Source: Terriglobus sp.
GTDB lineage: Bacteria; Acidobacteriota; Terriglobia; Terriglobales; Acidobacteriaceae
NCBI GenBank assembly: GCA_026225595.1
Contig: JAMFTB010000256.1
Coordinates: 1 to 40,290, forward strand
Direction: 5' to 3'
Length of the DNA stretch: 40,290 nt
Below are positions 17,575 to 27,191 of this stretch, piece by piece. The position numbers and the translations under genes are program-made. Each line of letters opens with the position of its first letter. Position 1 is the first letter of the stretch. Under the pieces are notes generated by a model. That model worked only from the letters and a program-made list of their open reading frames with translations, was not told where the DNA came from and did not search any database.

Positions 17575-19227
17575 TTATTTCTTCGTTTTATCGGCGGCTT
17601 TTTTATCCGTGTCGGCTTGCTTCTCTTCGTCGGTCTTCTTGTGGAAGATGCTTCCGATGGCGTGGCCCACGCCTTTCGTTGTGCCCACAAGGGCATTGTG
17701 GGCGGCGGTCTTCGAGTCCGCAATGAAGATGGGATCGGCGGACGTACCCTTCATGGACACCGGAACCCAGCCCTTGCCTTCGTTCCCGGCCGTGGACATC
17801 TTCGTGATGCTGCCGGCCACGCCGCCCGTGGGATTCGCGATCAACTTGAAGTCCTGGTTGCCCTTGGGATCGACCGTGCCCTTGCCTTCCGAAACACCGA
17901 TGCCCACAATGTCTGACCGGAGTGGGTCCACCTTTGTGCCGGCGTTGGTTGCCACAAACTTCGCCGTCAGTTGAATGAAGTCAGTGTCAGGCTTAAGTGC
18001 TGCCTTGCCTGTCAGCTTGGCCATGCTGCCCAGCTTCTCGCCCAGGTTGAAACCCACCATCGTCGTGTTGTAAATCTGGATGCTGCCAGCAACGATGGGT
18101 GCAGCTCCTGTGCCCTTCCACGTTACGTCGCCTGTAAGGGCGCCACCGCGAAAGTGCGCGTGCATGGGCAGCGTCACCTTCAGCACCGTGAACAGCGGCT
18201 GCAGATCATCCAGCGGCATCTTTGTTCCATGCAGCTTCAGGTTGAGGACGCCGCTATCCGTCTGAACAGTGCCTGTAACCAGCAGGTGAGCGCGGCCCAT
18301 GGCGATGTCTGAATTCTTGATGACCATGTTGCCGGATTGCGGACCCATGCCGAAATCAATGATGTGTTTGATGGAGAGCGGCTTTGGAAATGGCGTGGCT
18401 GTTGGAGAGAATTTCAGCTGCGCTCCGCTCAGTTCGCCCGCTGCTTCCAGCGTCGCTCCATCGGAGATCAACGCCTCATCCAAGTCAGCAATGCCCTCAA
18501 TGCCGCTTGCCGCATCGGCGAAGCTGGCCAGGTGAACATCCTTCGCCTTCAGCGCGGCCTCAAAGGTTGTCCGCGCTGCATCGGTCGTGCTGATGGGGCC
18601 AACCTTGCCTGAGAGATCGGCGCTGCCGCCACCGGGCAACTCCGTTGCCACGTGAAAGCCAAAGCGCGTGGTGGCTGAGACGTTCACTGCCTCCACATTA
18701 ACGTTGTTGTAAACCTGCGCAGGCCGCGTGGAGTTTGGGTAACTGACAGTGAGTGTGCCGCCGTGCACGCTCAATGCCGCCACAGACACAGAGGTTGGAG
18801 CGATCTTGTGTGAGGCGTCTTTGGGTGCTATCTGCCCCTTATTCAGGCTGGAAAAATTCCATGTGCCATCCGGGTTCCGCATCAGCGAAATCTGCGGCTG
18901 ATCAATGGCGATGCCGATGACGTTCAGCTTGTGCTGCATGAGGAGCGGCTTCACCTCAACGCCAATGCGGACGGACTTTGCCGTGAGAAATGGGGAGGTG
19001 CTGAACGCGGGATCGTCTGCAACGGTAATGTCGCTGGCAACAACCTTGCCGGAACGAAGCGACAGGCTGAGCGGGCCCAGCGTCACCTTGCGGCCAACCG
19101 CGGCAGAGGCCTTCGCCTCAAGCTCTGGACGGAAGCGATTCACGTCGATCACGAAAGGCAGAGCGACAACCGCAACCAGCAGCAGGACAACAACCACGGC
19201 TGCAATAACGAACAAACGCTTCAACAT
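17575..19227 (-). CDS. AsmA-family protein
   Basis: ORF 550 aa; N-terminal TM anchor then DVNRFRPELEAKASAAVGRKVTLGPLSLSLRSGKVVASDITVADDP, typical AsmA N terminus; Lys/Asp-rich C-terminal tail. Confidence 0.85.
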   Translation of the reverse strand: MLKRLFVIAAVVVVLLLVAVVALPFVIDVNRFRPELEAKASAAVGRKVTLGPLSLSLRSGKVVASDITVADDPAFSTSPFLTAKSVRIGVEVKPLLMQHKLNVIGIAIDQPQISLMRNPDGTWNFSSLNKGQIAPKDASHKIAPTSVSVAALSVHGGTLTVSYPNSTRPAQVYNNVNVEAVNVSATTRFGFHVATELPGGGSADLSGKVGPISTTDAARTTFEAALKAKDVHLASFADAASGIEGIADLDEALISDGATLEAAGELSGAQLKFSPTATPFPKPLSIKHIIDFGMGPQSGNMVIKNSDIAMGRAHLLVTGTVQTDSGVLNLKLHGTKMPLDDLQPLFTVLKVTLPMHAHFRGGALTGDVTWKGTGAAPIVAGSIQIYNTTMVGFNLGEKLGSMAKLTGKAALKPDTDFIQLTAKFVATNAGTKVDPLRSDIVGIGVSEGKGTVDPKGNQDFKLIANPTGGVAGSITKMSTAGNEGKGWVPVSMKGTSADPIFIADSKTAAHNALVGTTKGVGHAIGSIFHKKTDEEKQADTDKKAADKTKK

Positions 19228-19317
19228 GCAGCATCCTGCCTTCGTGGACCAGAGTTGGGATTACTTTACCTCTGATGCACGAACTGGTGGAGTTGCAGGC
19301 ATTCTATGTTCTGGGCG

Positions 19318-20664
19318 TTACGGCGCCAGGTCAGACGCTGTTGCAGCGGAGAGCTGGTGGATGGCCATCCACGTCTGCGAATACGCGTTGAGCGCGTTGC
19401 TGGTGGAGCTGCGCGCGTCACGCAGAGCGTCCAGGTAGTCGATGAGCGCCAGACCGCCATGGTCGAAGGCGTAACGCGCAATGGCGAGCACATCGGCGGA
19501 CTCATCCAGATAGTGATCGCCAAAGCGGCTTGAGAGTACCTTGGCGTGGATGTATGCGCTCCACGCCTGGCTGACGTCTGAGCCCACCTGGTTGAGCATG
19601 GCTGTCTCCGTCAGGCGGGTGGCATTGGTCGTCAGCCGCGCCGTTTCCTTGTTGCCCTGGTTGCGGTCGAAGATCCGCAGAGGAACAAATGCCTGGAAGC
19701 CGAAGGAGTTTTGCGGGCCCGTTCTGTCGTACTCCATCTCAAGCGTTGGATCGGTGGTGCCGTTTGCGAAGGCAAGCTTCAGTGCCGCGTCCGACTGGCG
19801 GACAGCGGCCTGCGCTGCCAGCAGGTCAGGCCGCTGCTGCTGTGCAAGAGCCAGCAGCTGTTCGCGCGTTTGCGTGATGGGCGGTGGAACGATCGCGCCG
19901 ATGACGTCAAAGTCCGGCGACGGCGATGCAACGCCCATCAGCGTCTGCAGCGTGTCCGACGCCTGCTCTATGTTGATCTCTGCGTTCTGCTCGTCAGACT
20001 CGAAGGAGCCCAGCTGCAGGTCCAGCCGCTCAAAGTCCAGCTTGCCCAGGTCGCCGGCCGTGTAGCGGTCATGGCCAATCTCCACCTCATGGCGGAAGTC
20101 TTTCAACTGCGCCTGCGAAAGCTGCAGCGCTTCCTTTGCGATGAGCATGGTGGTGAATGCCTGGCGCACGGCCAGCTCCGTCTGGCGGATGGTGTCCTGC
20201 AGTTGCGCCGCGGTCATGGCGGTGGTGGCGCGCGCTGTGTCCAGGCGGTATCCACGCTTATTGCCACGCTCAAACAGGCGCGAGACGGAGACCGTATAGG
20301 CAAACGGATTGTTCGCGTCCGCGTCGATGTTGACGTTCTGCCCGGTGACACCCAGCGTGGGGTTCACGCGGACGGCTGCCTGAATTTCCTGCGCGCGCAC
20401 GGAGCGCAAATTCTGCTCTGCGGAGAGCAGCGTTGGATTGTTCAGGTGGGCGCGGTCCACTACTTGCTGCAGCGTGAGTGCGCCGGGCTTGGCCGGTGGC
20501 GGAGTGCGCGGGTCTGCAGCCGGCGTGGCGGCAGCCGCGTAGCTTGCGGAGTCACTGCCTGCGGAGATACTGGCCGAAGCCTGCGCATGCGCAAACGGCG
20601 ATGTCAGAGCAAGTCCAAGCGTGACTGCTACGAGCGAGAGCGGAGCGAACGAGTGGAGTCTCAA
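19318..20664 (-). CDS. TolC-family outer membrane efflux protein (CzcC/CusC-like)
   Basis: ORF 448 aa with signal peptide; LTLQQVVDRAHLNNPTLLSAEQNLRSVRAQEIQAAVRVNPTL; 4-bp overlap with the RND pump gene. Confidence 0.88.
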   Translation of the reverse strand: MRLHSFAPLSLVAVTLGLALTSPFAHAQASASISAGSDSASYAAAATPAADPRTPPPAKPGALTLQQVVDRAHLNNPTLLSAEQNLRSVRAQEIQAAVRVNPTLGVTGQNVNIDADANNPFAYTVSVSRLFERGNKRGYRLDTARATTAMTAAQLQDTIRQTELAVRQAFTTMLIAKEALQLSQAQLKDFRHEVEIGHDRYTAGDLGKLDFERLDLQLGSFESDEQNAEINIEQASDTLQTLMGVASPSPDFDVIGAIVPPPITQTREQLLALAQQQRPDLLAAQAAVRQSDAALKLAFANGTTDPTLEMEYDRTGPQNSFGFQAFVPLRIFDRNQGNKETARLTTNATRLTETAMLNQVGSDVSQAWSAYIHAKVLSSRFGDHYLDESADVLAIARYAFDHGGLALIDYLDALRDARSSTSNALNAYSQTWMAIHQLSAATASDLAP

Positions 20665-23600
20665 TGGGCAAACTCCTCATCCCGTGCGGGAAGAACGTCA
20701 TTGTCGCGAGAGATCCAGACATAGAGCGTTGGCAGCAGGAAGATGTTGATGATGAGTGCGCCCACCAGGCCACCCACGATGACGATGGCAAAGGGACGCT
20801 GCGAGTCAGAACCGATGCCGTGCGACAGCGCCGCAGGCAGCAGGCCCAGTGTGGCAACCAGCATGGTCATCAGGATGGGACGCAGGCGCAGTACAGCGCC
20901 TTCAATCGCAGCTTCCTCAGGCGAGTAGCCGTTGGAACGCAGCTGGTTCATGTACTCCAGCATGATGATGCCCGTTTGCACGGACACGCCGAAGAGCGCA
21001 AGGAAGCCGACGCCGGAGGAGACGGAGAGATGCGTGCCCGTGATGAGCAGCGCGAGCAATCCACCAAAGGGCGCCATGGCCACGTTTGCCAGGATAAGCA
21101 GAGCCCACTTGCCGGAGCTGAACATGGTGTACAGGATGATGAAGATGAGCAGCAGCGTGATGGGCAGCACAATCATCAGGCGGCGCGACGAACGCTTCTG
21201 GCTCTCATACTCACCGGCCCAGTCGATCTTGTAACCGGCGGGCAGCACGACCTGCTTGTTCACCTTGGCGATTGCCTCTTCCACGGTGGAACCCAGGTCG
21301 CGGTCGCGCACGGAGTACTTGATGGCCACGTAGCGCAGGCCATTTTCGCGATAGACCTCTTCTGCTCCGTCTGTCGTCTCCAGCTTGGTGACCTGCGCCA
21401 GCGAGACCCGTTCACCGGACGGCGAGACGATGCGGATGTCCTTGATCGCCTCAGGCGTGGCGCGGAAGGAACTGGAGTAGCGCGGCGTTACGTCGTAGCG
21501 GGCTTCTCCATCCAGCACCTGCGTTACAGGCGCGCCGCCAACGGCGGTCTCGACCGCGTCCTGCACGTCGGCCACGTTGATGCCGAAGCGGCCTGCTGCT
21601 TCGCGGTCCACAACGAAGTTCAGGTTCGGCTGGCCGATGACGCGGAAGAGGCCAAGATCCTGAACGCCGCGAACGCCGCTCATGACCTTCACGATCTCAT
21701 CGCCCTTGGCTTCCAGCGTCTTCAGGTCGGTGCCATACAGCTTGACTGCAAGCTCGCCCTTCACGCCGCTGACAGCCTCTTCCACGTTGTCAGAGATGGG
21801 CTGCGAGAAGTTCCAGATCACTCCGGGCAGCTGATCCAGATCGCGGTTCATCGCGGAGATGAGTTCGTCCTTGTTTTCATGGAAGACCGGGCGCCACTCT
21901 TCCTTTGGCTTCAGGTCGACGAAGTATTCCGTATTGAAAAAGCCGGTGGTGTCGGTACCGTCGTCAGGGCGGCCATTCTGGCTGATGACCTGCTTGACCT
22001 CAGGAAATGAAGACAGCAGCAGCCGTGTACGATTGGCAACCTTCAGGCTTGTCGTTGGTCCGGTGGAGGGTGCAAGCGTGCCGCGCACCCAGATGGCGCC
22101 TTCATCCAGATGCGGCAGGAACTCCGAACCGATCACGCCCGTTCCCATGAGCAGGGCCGAGGTCAGCAGGGCAAGGCAAGCGGCGCCCACGGTGACTGTG
22201 CGATGCTCAATGGCCCACTGTGCTGCGTGGCGATACCGTGCCGTGAGCCACACCAGCAGCGGATTCTCCCACTCCGTGGTTCCATTGCGGAAGAAAATGC
22301 TGGCCAGCACCGGCGCCAGCAGCATGGAGAAGATGAGTGCGCCCAGCAGGGCAAACGCAACCGTCCAGCTCATGGGCTTGAACAGGCGGCCTTCCACAGA
22401 CTGCAGCGTGAAGATGGGCAGATACGCCGTGATGATGATGCCGATGGCGTAGAACACGGGCCGCTGCACTTCATGTGCGGCCAGCTTGATCTGCTCGCGC
22501 ACGGTCATGTCTTCGCGGCGGCCGTGGCTCAGGTGCCGCACGATGTTCTCAATCATCACCACCGCGCCGTCAACCACCATGCCAAAGTCCAGCGCGCCCA
22601 GCGACAGCAGGTTCGCAGGGATGTGGCGAAGGTCAAGGCAGATGGACGCAAAGAGCAGCGAGAACGGGATGGTGAGTGCAACAATCAGCGCGCCGCGGAT
22701 GTTGCCCAGGAAGATGAAGAGGATGACCACAACCAGCACAATGCCTTCCGTAAGGTTGTGCAGCACGGTGTGCGTGGTGAGGTGCAACAGGTCAGACCGG
22801 TCAAGGAACGGAATAATCTTGACACCCTTGGGCAGCACACGGGTGTTCAGCTCATTGACTTTCTCGTGGATGGCGTCGAGCGTCGCGTCCGAGTCCTGCC
22901 CCTTCTGCAGCAGTGCGACACCTTCCACGGCGTCCGGATTGTCAGCCAGCTTGCCATCCGGCAGACGCATCATACGGCCAATCTGGCCCAGACGAATCTT
23001 CGGTCCCTGCGCGACGGTTGCAATATCGCGGATGCGCAGCGCTGTACCGTTCTGCGCCTTAAGCGGCGTGTTCGCAATGTCGTCTACTGTTTGGTAGAGG
23101 CCAACTTCGCGCACGTTGATCTGTTGCGCGCCCTGCTCAATAAAGCTGCCACCCGCGTTGGTGTTGTTCGCGATGAGCGCGGCTTTAACCTGCGCAATGG
23201 TCAGGCCGTAGGAAACAAGCTTCTCCGGGTCGAGCGTAACCTGGTACTCGCGCGTAGAGCCGCCAAAGCTGGAGACATCCACGACACCGGGTACGGTGCG
23301 GAGGTTCTTCTCCAGCACCCAGTCTTCCAGGCTCTTGAGAGCCATGGTGTCGTAGTTGGGGTTGGTGCTGGTGAGGGTGTACCAGTAAATCTGGCCGACG
23401 GGGCTCCAGTCAGTTCCAATCTGCGGCTGCAGATTGGCGGGCAGCGTTACCTGCGTCAGGCGCTCCACAACCTTGGAGCGATTGGTGTCATTGACGCTGT
23501 CATCATCAAAGATCATGGTGACGCTGGACAGGCCGGCCAGCGATGTGGACCGCAGGTGCTGCATGTGCGGGATGCCCGCGAAGCCAAGCTCCAGCGGCAC

Positions 23601-23798
23601 GGTGACCTGCTGCTCTACTTCTTCTGCAGCGCGGCCGGGCCACTGCGTAATGACCGTGACGTAGTTGTTGGCAACGTCCGGGTACGCCTCAACCGGCAGA
23701 TTGTGGAACGAGATGCCGCCCCAGATGAACAGCAGAACAGCCATCACCAGGATGATGAAGCGATTGTTCAGCGCGAAATCGACGAGTCCGCGGATCAT
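20661..23798 (-). CDS. HME-family RND metal efflux permease (CzcA/CusA-type)
   Basis: ORF 1045 aa; TM4 motif DFGMVVDGAVVMIEN, VEAYPDVANNYVTVITQWPGRAAEEVEQQVTVPLE. Confidence 0.93.
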   Translation of the reverse strand: MIRGLVDFALNNRFIILVMAVLLFIWGGISFHNLPVEAYPDVANNYVTVITQWPGRAAEEVEQQVTVPLELGFAGIPHMQHLRSTSLAGLSSVTMIFDDDSVNDTNRSKVVERLTQVTLPANLQPQIGTDWSPVGQIYWYTLTSTNPNYDTMALKSLEDWVLEKNLRTVPGVVDVSSFGGSTREYQVTLDPEKLVSYGLTIAQVKAALIANNTNAGGSFIEQGAQQINVREVGLYQTVDDIANTPLKAQNGTALRIRDIATVAQGPKIRLGQIGRMMRLPDGKLADNPDAVEGVALLQKGQDSDATLDAIHEKVNELNTRVLPKGVKIIPFLDRSDLLHLTTHTVLHNLTEGIVLVVVILFIFLGNIRGALIVALTIPFSLLFASICLDLRHIPANLLSLGALDFGMVVDGAVVMIENIVRHLSHGRREDMTVREQIKLAAHEVQRPVFYAIGIIITAYLPIFTLQSVEGRLFKPMSWTVAFALLGALIFSMLLAPVLASIFFRNGTTEWENPLLVWLTARYRHAAQWAIEHRTVTVGAACLALLTSALLMGTGVIGSEFLPHLDEGAIWVRGTLAPSTGPTTSLKVANRTRLLLSSFPEVKQVISQNGRPDDGTDTTGFFNTEYFVDLKPKEEWRPVFHENKDELISAMNRDLDQLPGVIWNFSQPISDNVEEAVSGVKGELAVKLYGTDLKTLEAKGDEIVKVMSGVRGVQDLGLFRVIGQPNLNFVVDREAAGRFGINVADVQDAVETAVGGAPVTQVLDGEARYDVTPRYSSSFRATPEAIKDIRIVSPSGERVSLAQVTKLETTDGAEEVYRENGLRYVAIKYSVRDRDLGSTVEEAIAKVNKQVVLPAGYKIDWAGEYESQKRSSRRLMIVLPITLLLIFIILYTMFSSGKWALLILANVAMAPFGGLLALLITGTHLSVSSGVGFLALFGVSVQTGIIMLEYMNQLRSNGYSPEEAAIEGAVLRLRPILMTMLVATLGLLPAALSHGIGSDSQRPFAIVIVGGLVGALIINIFLLPTLYVWISRDNDVLPARDEEFAH

Positions 23799-25010
23799 TT
23801 ACTGCCCCGCCGCGTTCTGCAGTTCCAGCGCGTTCGATACCACCTGCTGATCAAGGTTCAGGCCGGACTCAATGACGACCAGGCCGCCCGGCAGCGTCTG
23901 CCCGGAACGAACGACAACGCGCTTGTAGTTGCCGGCGTTGTCCGTGGGCACATACACGTAATCCCGGTCATGCAGGTGCAGGATGGCATTGCCCGGCAGC
24001 GCCAAAGCCGTATGCGACTTGCTGCCGCGGAAGGTGGCGCTGGCAAACATGCCAATACGCAGCAGGTCTCCGGGGTTCTGCACCTGGATGCGAACCTTTG
24101 CGGTGCGGATGGAGGGATCGAGGATCGCTCCAATGTCTGAGATGGTGCCCGCCGTAACCTTGCCCGGGAAAGCATTCAGCCGGATGTCAGCCGACTCGCC
24201 CACGTGTACGTTGGCAAGGTCGTTCTCGTAGACGTCGCAGACCACCCATACATGCGACAGATCGGCAATGGTGAGCGAACCGCCCACACCCGCAAGGTTG
24301 ATGCCCGCCGCGCCTGCTGCCGTGGTGTTCTGCGCGACGATGACGCCGGAAATGGGCGCATAGACACGCACCGTGTCGCTGGGGTGATCCTTGTCCACGC
24401 CCAGGATGCGGAGCTGCTGCTCTGCCGCGACCAGCGCGGCCCTGGAGGTGTCTTCGCCGTTCTGCGCAATTTCAAGCTGGCTCTTGGCGATGGCGCCCTT
24501 GTCAAACAGCAGCTTGTCGCGGGTGAGCACGGTGTTGGTCAGGTTCTCGTTGGACACTGCGGTCTGGTAGCTGGCGAAGGCGCCGGTTACGTCAGGCGAC
24601 TGCACTTCCATAACCAGCTGGCCCTTGTGAACATAGTTGCCCAGGGCAACGTGCAGGGCGACCACTTTACCGTTCGCGATGGAGAGAACGGGAACCTCGC
24701 GCGAGATATCCGGCTCAATTGCGCCGGTAGCGGTAACGCTGTCGAATTGCGTGGTCGTTTGCGGCGCAATCAGCGGAAACAATGCAGGTTTGGCCACATG
24801 GAGCGTGTTGTCCGTGCTGGCATCCACCACCGCAGGGGTGCTGGGCGGGGCCTCGGCTGCCTCGTTCTTAACGGGCTTTCCGTTGCAGCCCTGTAGCAGG
24901 ACAGCAGCCATCGCAAGTGTTGCCACAGCAGCGGTGCATGCGGTGTTCCGCACATGCCGACGGTGCGCAGGGAGTACGTTCAGGCCGCTCGGTGCAAGGT
25001 TTTCGCTCAC
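23799..25010 (-). CDS. RND efflux periplasmic adaptor (CzcB-like)
   Basis: ORF 403 aa; lipoprotein-like LLQGC; VVALHVALGNYVHKGQLVMEVQSPDV biotinyl-lipoyl-like region; directly abuts the RND permease. Confidence 0.9.
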   Translation of the reverse strand: MSENLAPSGLNVLPAHRRHVRNTACTAAVATLAMAAVLLQGCNGKPVKNEAAEAPPSTPAVVDASTDNTLHVAKPALFPLIAPQTTTQFDSVTATGAIEPDISREVPVLSIANGKVVALHVALGNYVHKGQLVMEVQSPDVTGAFASYQTAVSNENLTNTVLTRDKLLFDKGAIAKSQLEIAQNGEDTSRAALVAAEQQLRILGVDKDHPSDTVRVYAPISGVIVAQNTTAAGAAGINLAGVGGSLTIADLSHVWVVCDVYENDLANVHVGESADIRLNAFPGKVTAGTISDIGAILDPSIRTAKVRIQVQNPGDLLRIGMFASATFRGSKSHTALALPGNAILHLHDRDYVYVPTDNAGNYKRVVVRSGQTLPGGLVVIESGLNLDQQVVSNALELQNAAGQ

Positions 25011-25119
25011 AGCCCCAGTCTAGCCGAAAGGCGGAACACATTGCATACAACGTTTAATCTTCTGGCTGGGCACATCATTATCTTTCGATAGTTTCCCGAA
25101 GGTCACACGGTGTTACGCG

Positions 25120-26520
25120 ATGATGAATGACGTGACGACTGTAGCCGAGCTACGCAGAAACCGGCCGTTGGTGGTGGGCCTTGCGCTTGCGCTGACGGTG
25201 GTCATTGCCGTGCTGGACCGGCACGTTCACCGCGAAATACCGCTGGGGCTGCTGTATCTGCTGCCTATGGGCATGATCAGCACCGTTGCCAAGCGGTGGC
25301 AGGTAATTGTTGCCGCGCTGCTGTATACCGTGGTCGCTGAAACCTCAGACGCCTTTGCGTGGAACCCGCCAGAGGGCGTGGTCCGCGACCTGCTGTCATT
25401 TGCCGCCTACCTTGCGGAAGGCCTGTACATTGCCGAGGCGCTTGCACTTCACCGTGTGGAACGAACCCACCTGCAGACGCTTACGCGCGAGATGGAGGCA
25501 CGGCGGGACGCGGAAGAGCAGCTCTCGTTACTGGTGGGCAGCTCTGCACTGGCCATCCTGACGATGGATGAGGACGGCCGCGTGGTGCAGGCAAACCGCG
25601 CCGCCAGCAGCCTGTTTATTGGCAGCGATACCAGCTTCCAGCTGACCGATGCAAAGGTGTCTCGGCTGCTGCCCGCGCTGGCACACGTGACTGCCCGGCT
25701 GAATGCAGGCCGCGAACTGCGCACCATGATGCAGTGCCAGGGCTTCCGAGCCAATGGCGAACCCTTCATGGCAGACGTCTGGCTGTCTCTGTACAACACC
25801 AGCAAGGGCAGCCGCACGGCGGCAATTGTCGTGGATGTATCGGACGATCTGCGGGACCGCGAGGAGTCCACTCTGGAACAGATGCTGAACAGCTCCCGGC
25901 TGATTGTGGGCGCCATGTCGCATGAGATTCGTAACATTGCAGCGGCAATCTCGCTGGTGCAGAAGAACATTGCTGCGCAGTCGCCGGGCGTGGCAGCAAC
26001 GGTGGATTTTGAATCGCTGCAACAGCTGACGGCAACGCTGGAACGCATGTCGTCGGTGGAGCTGTCGCAGGTGAAACGCTCTGCCACCAAGCTGAATCTG
26101 CAGCTGTGCCTGGAGGAGTTTCGCATCCTGGCGCAGTCTGCCCTTCGGGAGCAGGAGATTCGCTTTGAGTGGATTGTGCCGGACGACTTGCCGACCGTGT
26201 GGGCAGACCAGCAGAGCATGATGCAGGTGTTTCTGAACCTGCTGCGCAACTCGCAGGCCGCGCTTGAGAACATTGCAGACCCGGTGCTTACCGTGAAGGT
26301 GATCACTACGCCGGAGAACCTGCAGATTCACGTGATCGACAACGGCCCCGGCGTGGCATCGCCCGCGGAGCTCTTCCACCCTTTTGACAAGCCCGGTGCG
26401 GGCGGGGGCTTTGGCCTTTACCTTTCCAAGGCGCTGGTCAACAGCTTTCGCGGCAACCTGCGCTATCAACAAAGCAGCGCGGGCGCCACGTTCATCATTG
26501 ATTTACAGGTGCATCCATGA
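25120..26520 (+). CDS. Membrane sensor histidine kinase with PAS-like domain
   Basis: ORF 466 aa; multiple N-terminal TM helices, PAS-like AILTMDEDGRVVQANRAASSLF, H-box MSHEIRN, N-box NLLRNSQAA, G boxes DNGPGV and GGGFGLYLSK. Confidence 0.9.
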   Translation: MMNDVTTVAELRRNRPLVVGLALALTVVIAVLDRHVHREIPLGLLYLLPMGMISTVAKRWQVIVAALLYTVVAETSDAFAWNPPEGVVRDLLSFAAYLAEGLYIAEALALHRVERTHLQTLTREMEARRDAEEQLSLLVGSSALAILTMDEDGRVVQANRAASSLFIGSDTSFQLTDAKVSRLLPALAHVTARLNAGRELRTMMQCQGFRANGEPFMADVWLSLYNTSKGSRTAAIVVDVSDDLRDREESTLEQMLNSSRLIVGAMSHEIRNIAAAISLVQKNIAAQSPGVAATVDFESLQQLTATLERMSSVELSQVKRSATKLNLQLCLEEFRILAQSALREQEIRFEWIVPDDLPTVWADQQSMMQVFLNLLRNSQAALENIADPVLTVKVITTPENLQIHVIDNGPGVASPAELFHPFDKPGAGGGFGLYLSKALVNSFRGNLRYQQSSAGATFIIDLQVHP

Positions 26521-27182
26521 GCGCTCCGGTTCGCATTGCTCTGATCGACGATCACACACTTTTCCGCGAGAGCCTGCGCCGTTTGCTGGAGACGGATACA
26601 CGCTTTGAAGTAGTCGCTGAAGCCAGCACCACACGGGAGGGACTGGCGCTGGTGCAGGGCGCTGCTGCGTTTGATCTTGCGCTGATTGACTATGAGCTTG
26701 GCACCGAGGAAGAAGCCGGCAACGGTCTGGTGGTGCTGCGCGCCATGCGTCAATATCACCCGCAGGTGCCCTGCATGATGGTCACCGCAGGCATCAACAC
26801 GCAGGGGCTGCAGGAAGTTGTCGGCAGTCTGCACGCAAGCATCTTCTTCAAGAGCGAACCGGCAGCGGAGCTGCTGCTGGCGCTGGAAAAAACCTTCCGC
26901 GAAGAGCAATGGATCTCCTCGCAGGCATCCGTCGCATTGCTGCGCAGGCAGACCGAAGAGGAGCAGGCGACAAAGACCGCAGAGGCAGCATTTACTCCGC
27001 GCGAATTGCAGGTGCTGAGCTACATTACGCAAGGTTTGAGCAACAAGGAGATTGCCGACAAATTGGGCCAGACAGAGAGCAGCGTGAAGGCGATGCTGCA
27101 GAAGCTGTTTGCGAAGACGTCGGTACGGTCGCGGTCGCAGCTGGTGCGTTTCGTCTTTGAATCGGAGATGGAACTGCCGTAA
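26517..27182 (+). CDS. NarL/FixJ-family response regulator
   Basis: ORF 221 aa; receiver IALIDDHTLFRESLRRLL and LuxR-type HTH FTPRELQVLSYITQGLSNKEIADKLGQTESSVKAMLQKLFAKTSVRSRSQLVRF; ATGA overlap with kinase. Confidence 0.93.
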   Translation: MSAPVRIALIDDHTLFRESLRRLLETDTRFEVVAEASTTREGLALVQGAAAFDLALIDYELGTEEEAGNGLVVLRAMRQYHPQVPCMMVTAGINTQGLQEVVGSLHASIFFKSEPAAELLLALEKTFREEQWISSQASVALLRRQTEEEQATKTAEAAFTPRELQVLSYITQGLSNKEIADKLGQTESSVKAMLQKLFAKTSVRSRSQLVRFVFESEMELP

Positions 27183-27191
27183 ACGTGACGG

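Noticed and set aside
22110-24140. 676-aa plus-strand ORF, and other long ORFs antisense to czcA/czcB
   Set aside because: Antisense to a canonical RND permease and adaptor; Arg/His/Gln-rich shadow translation.
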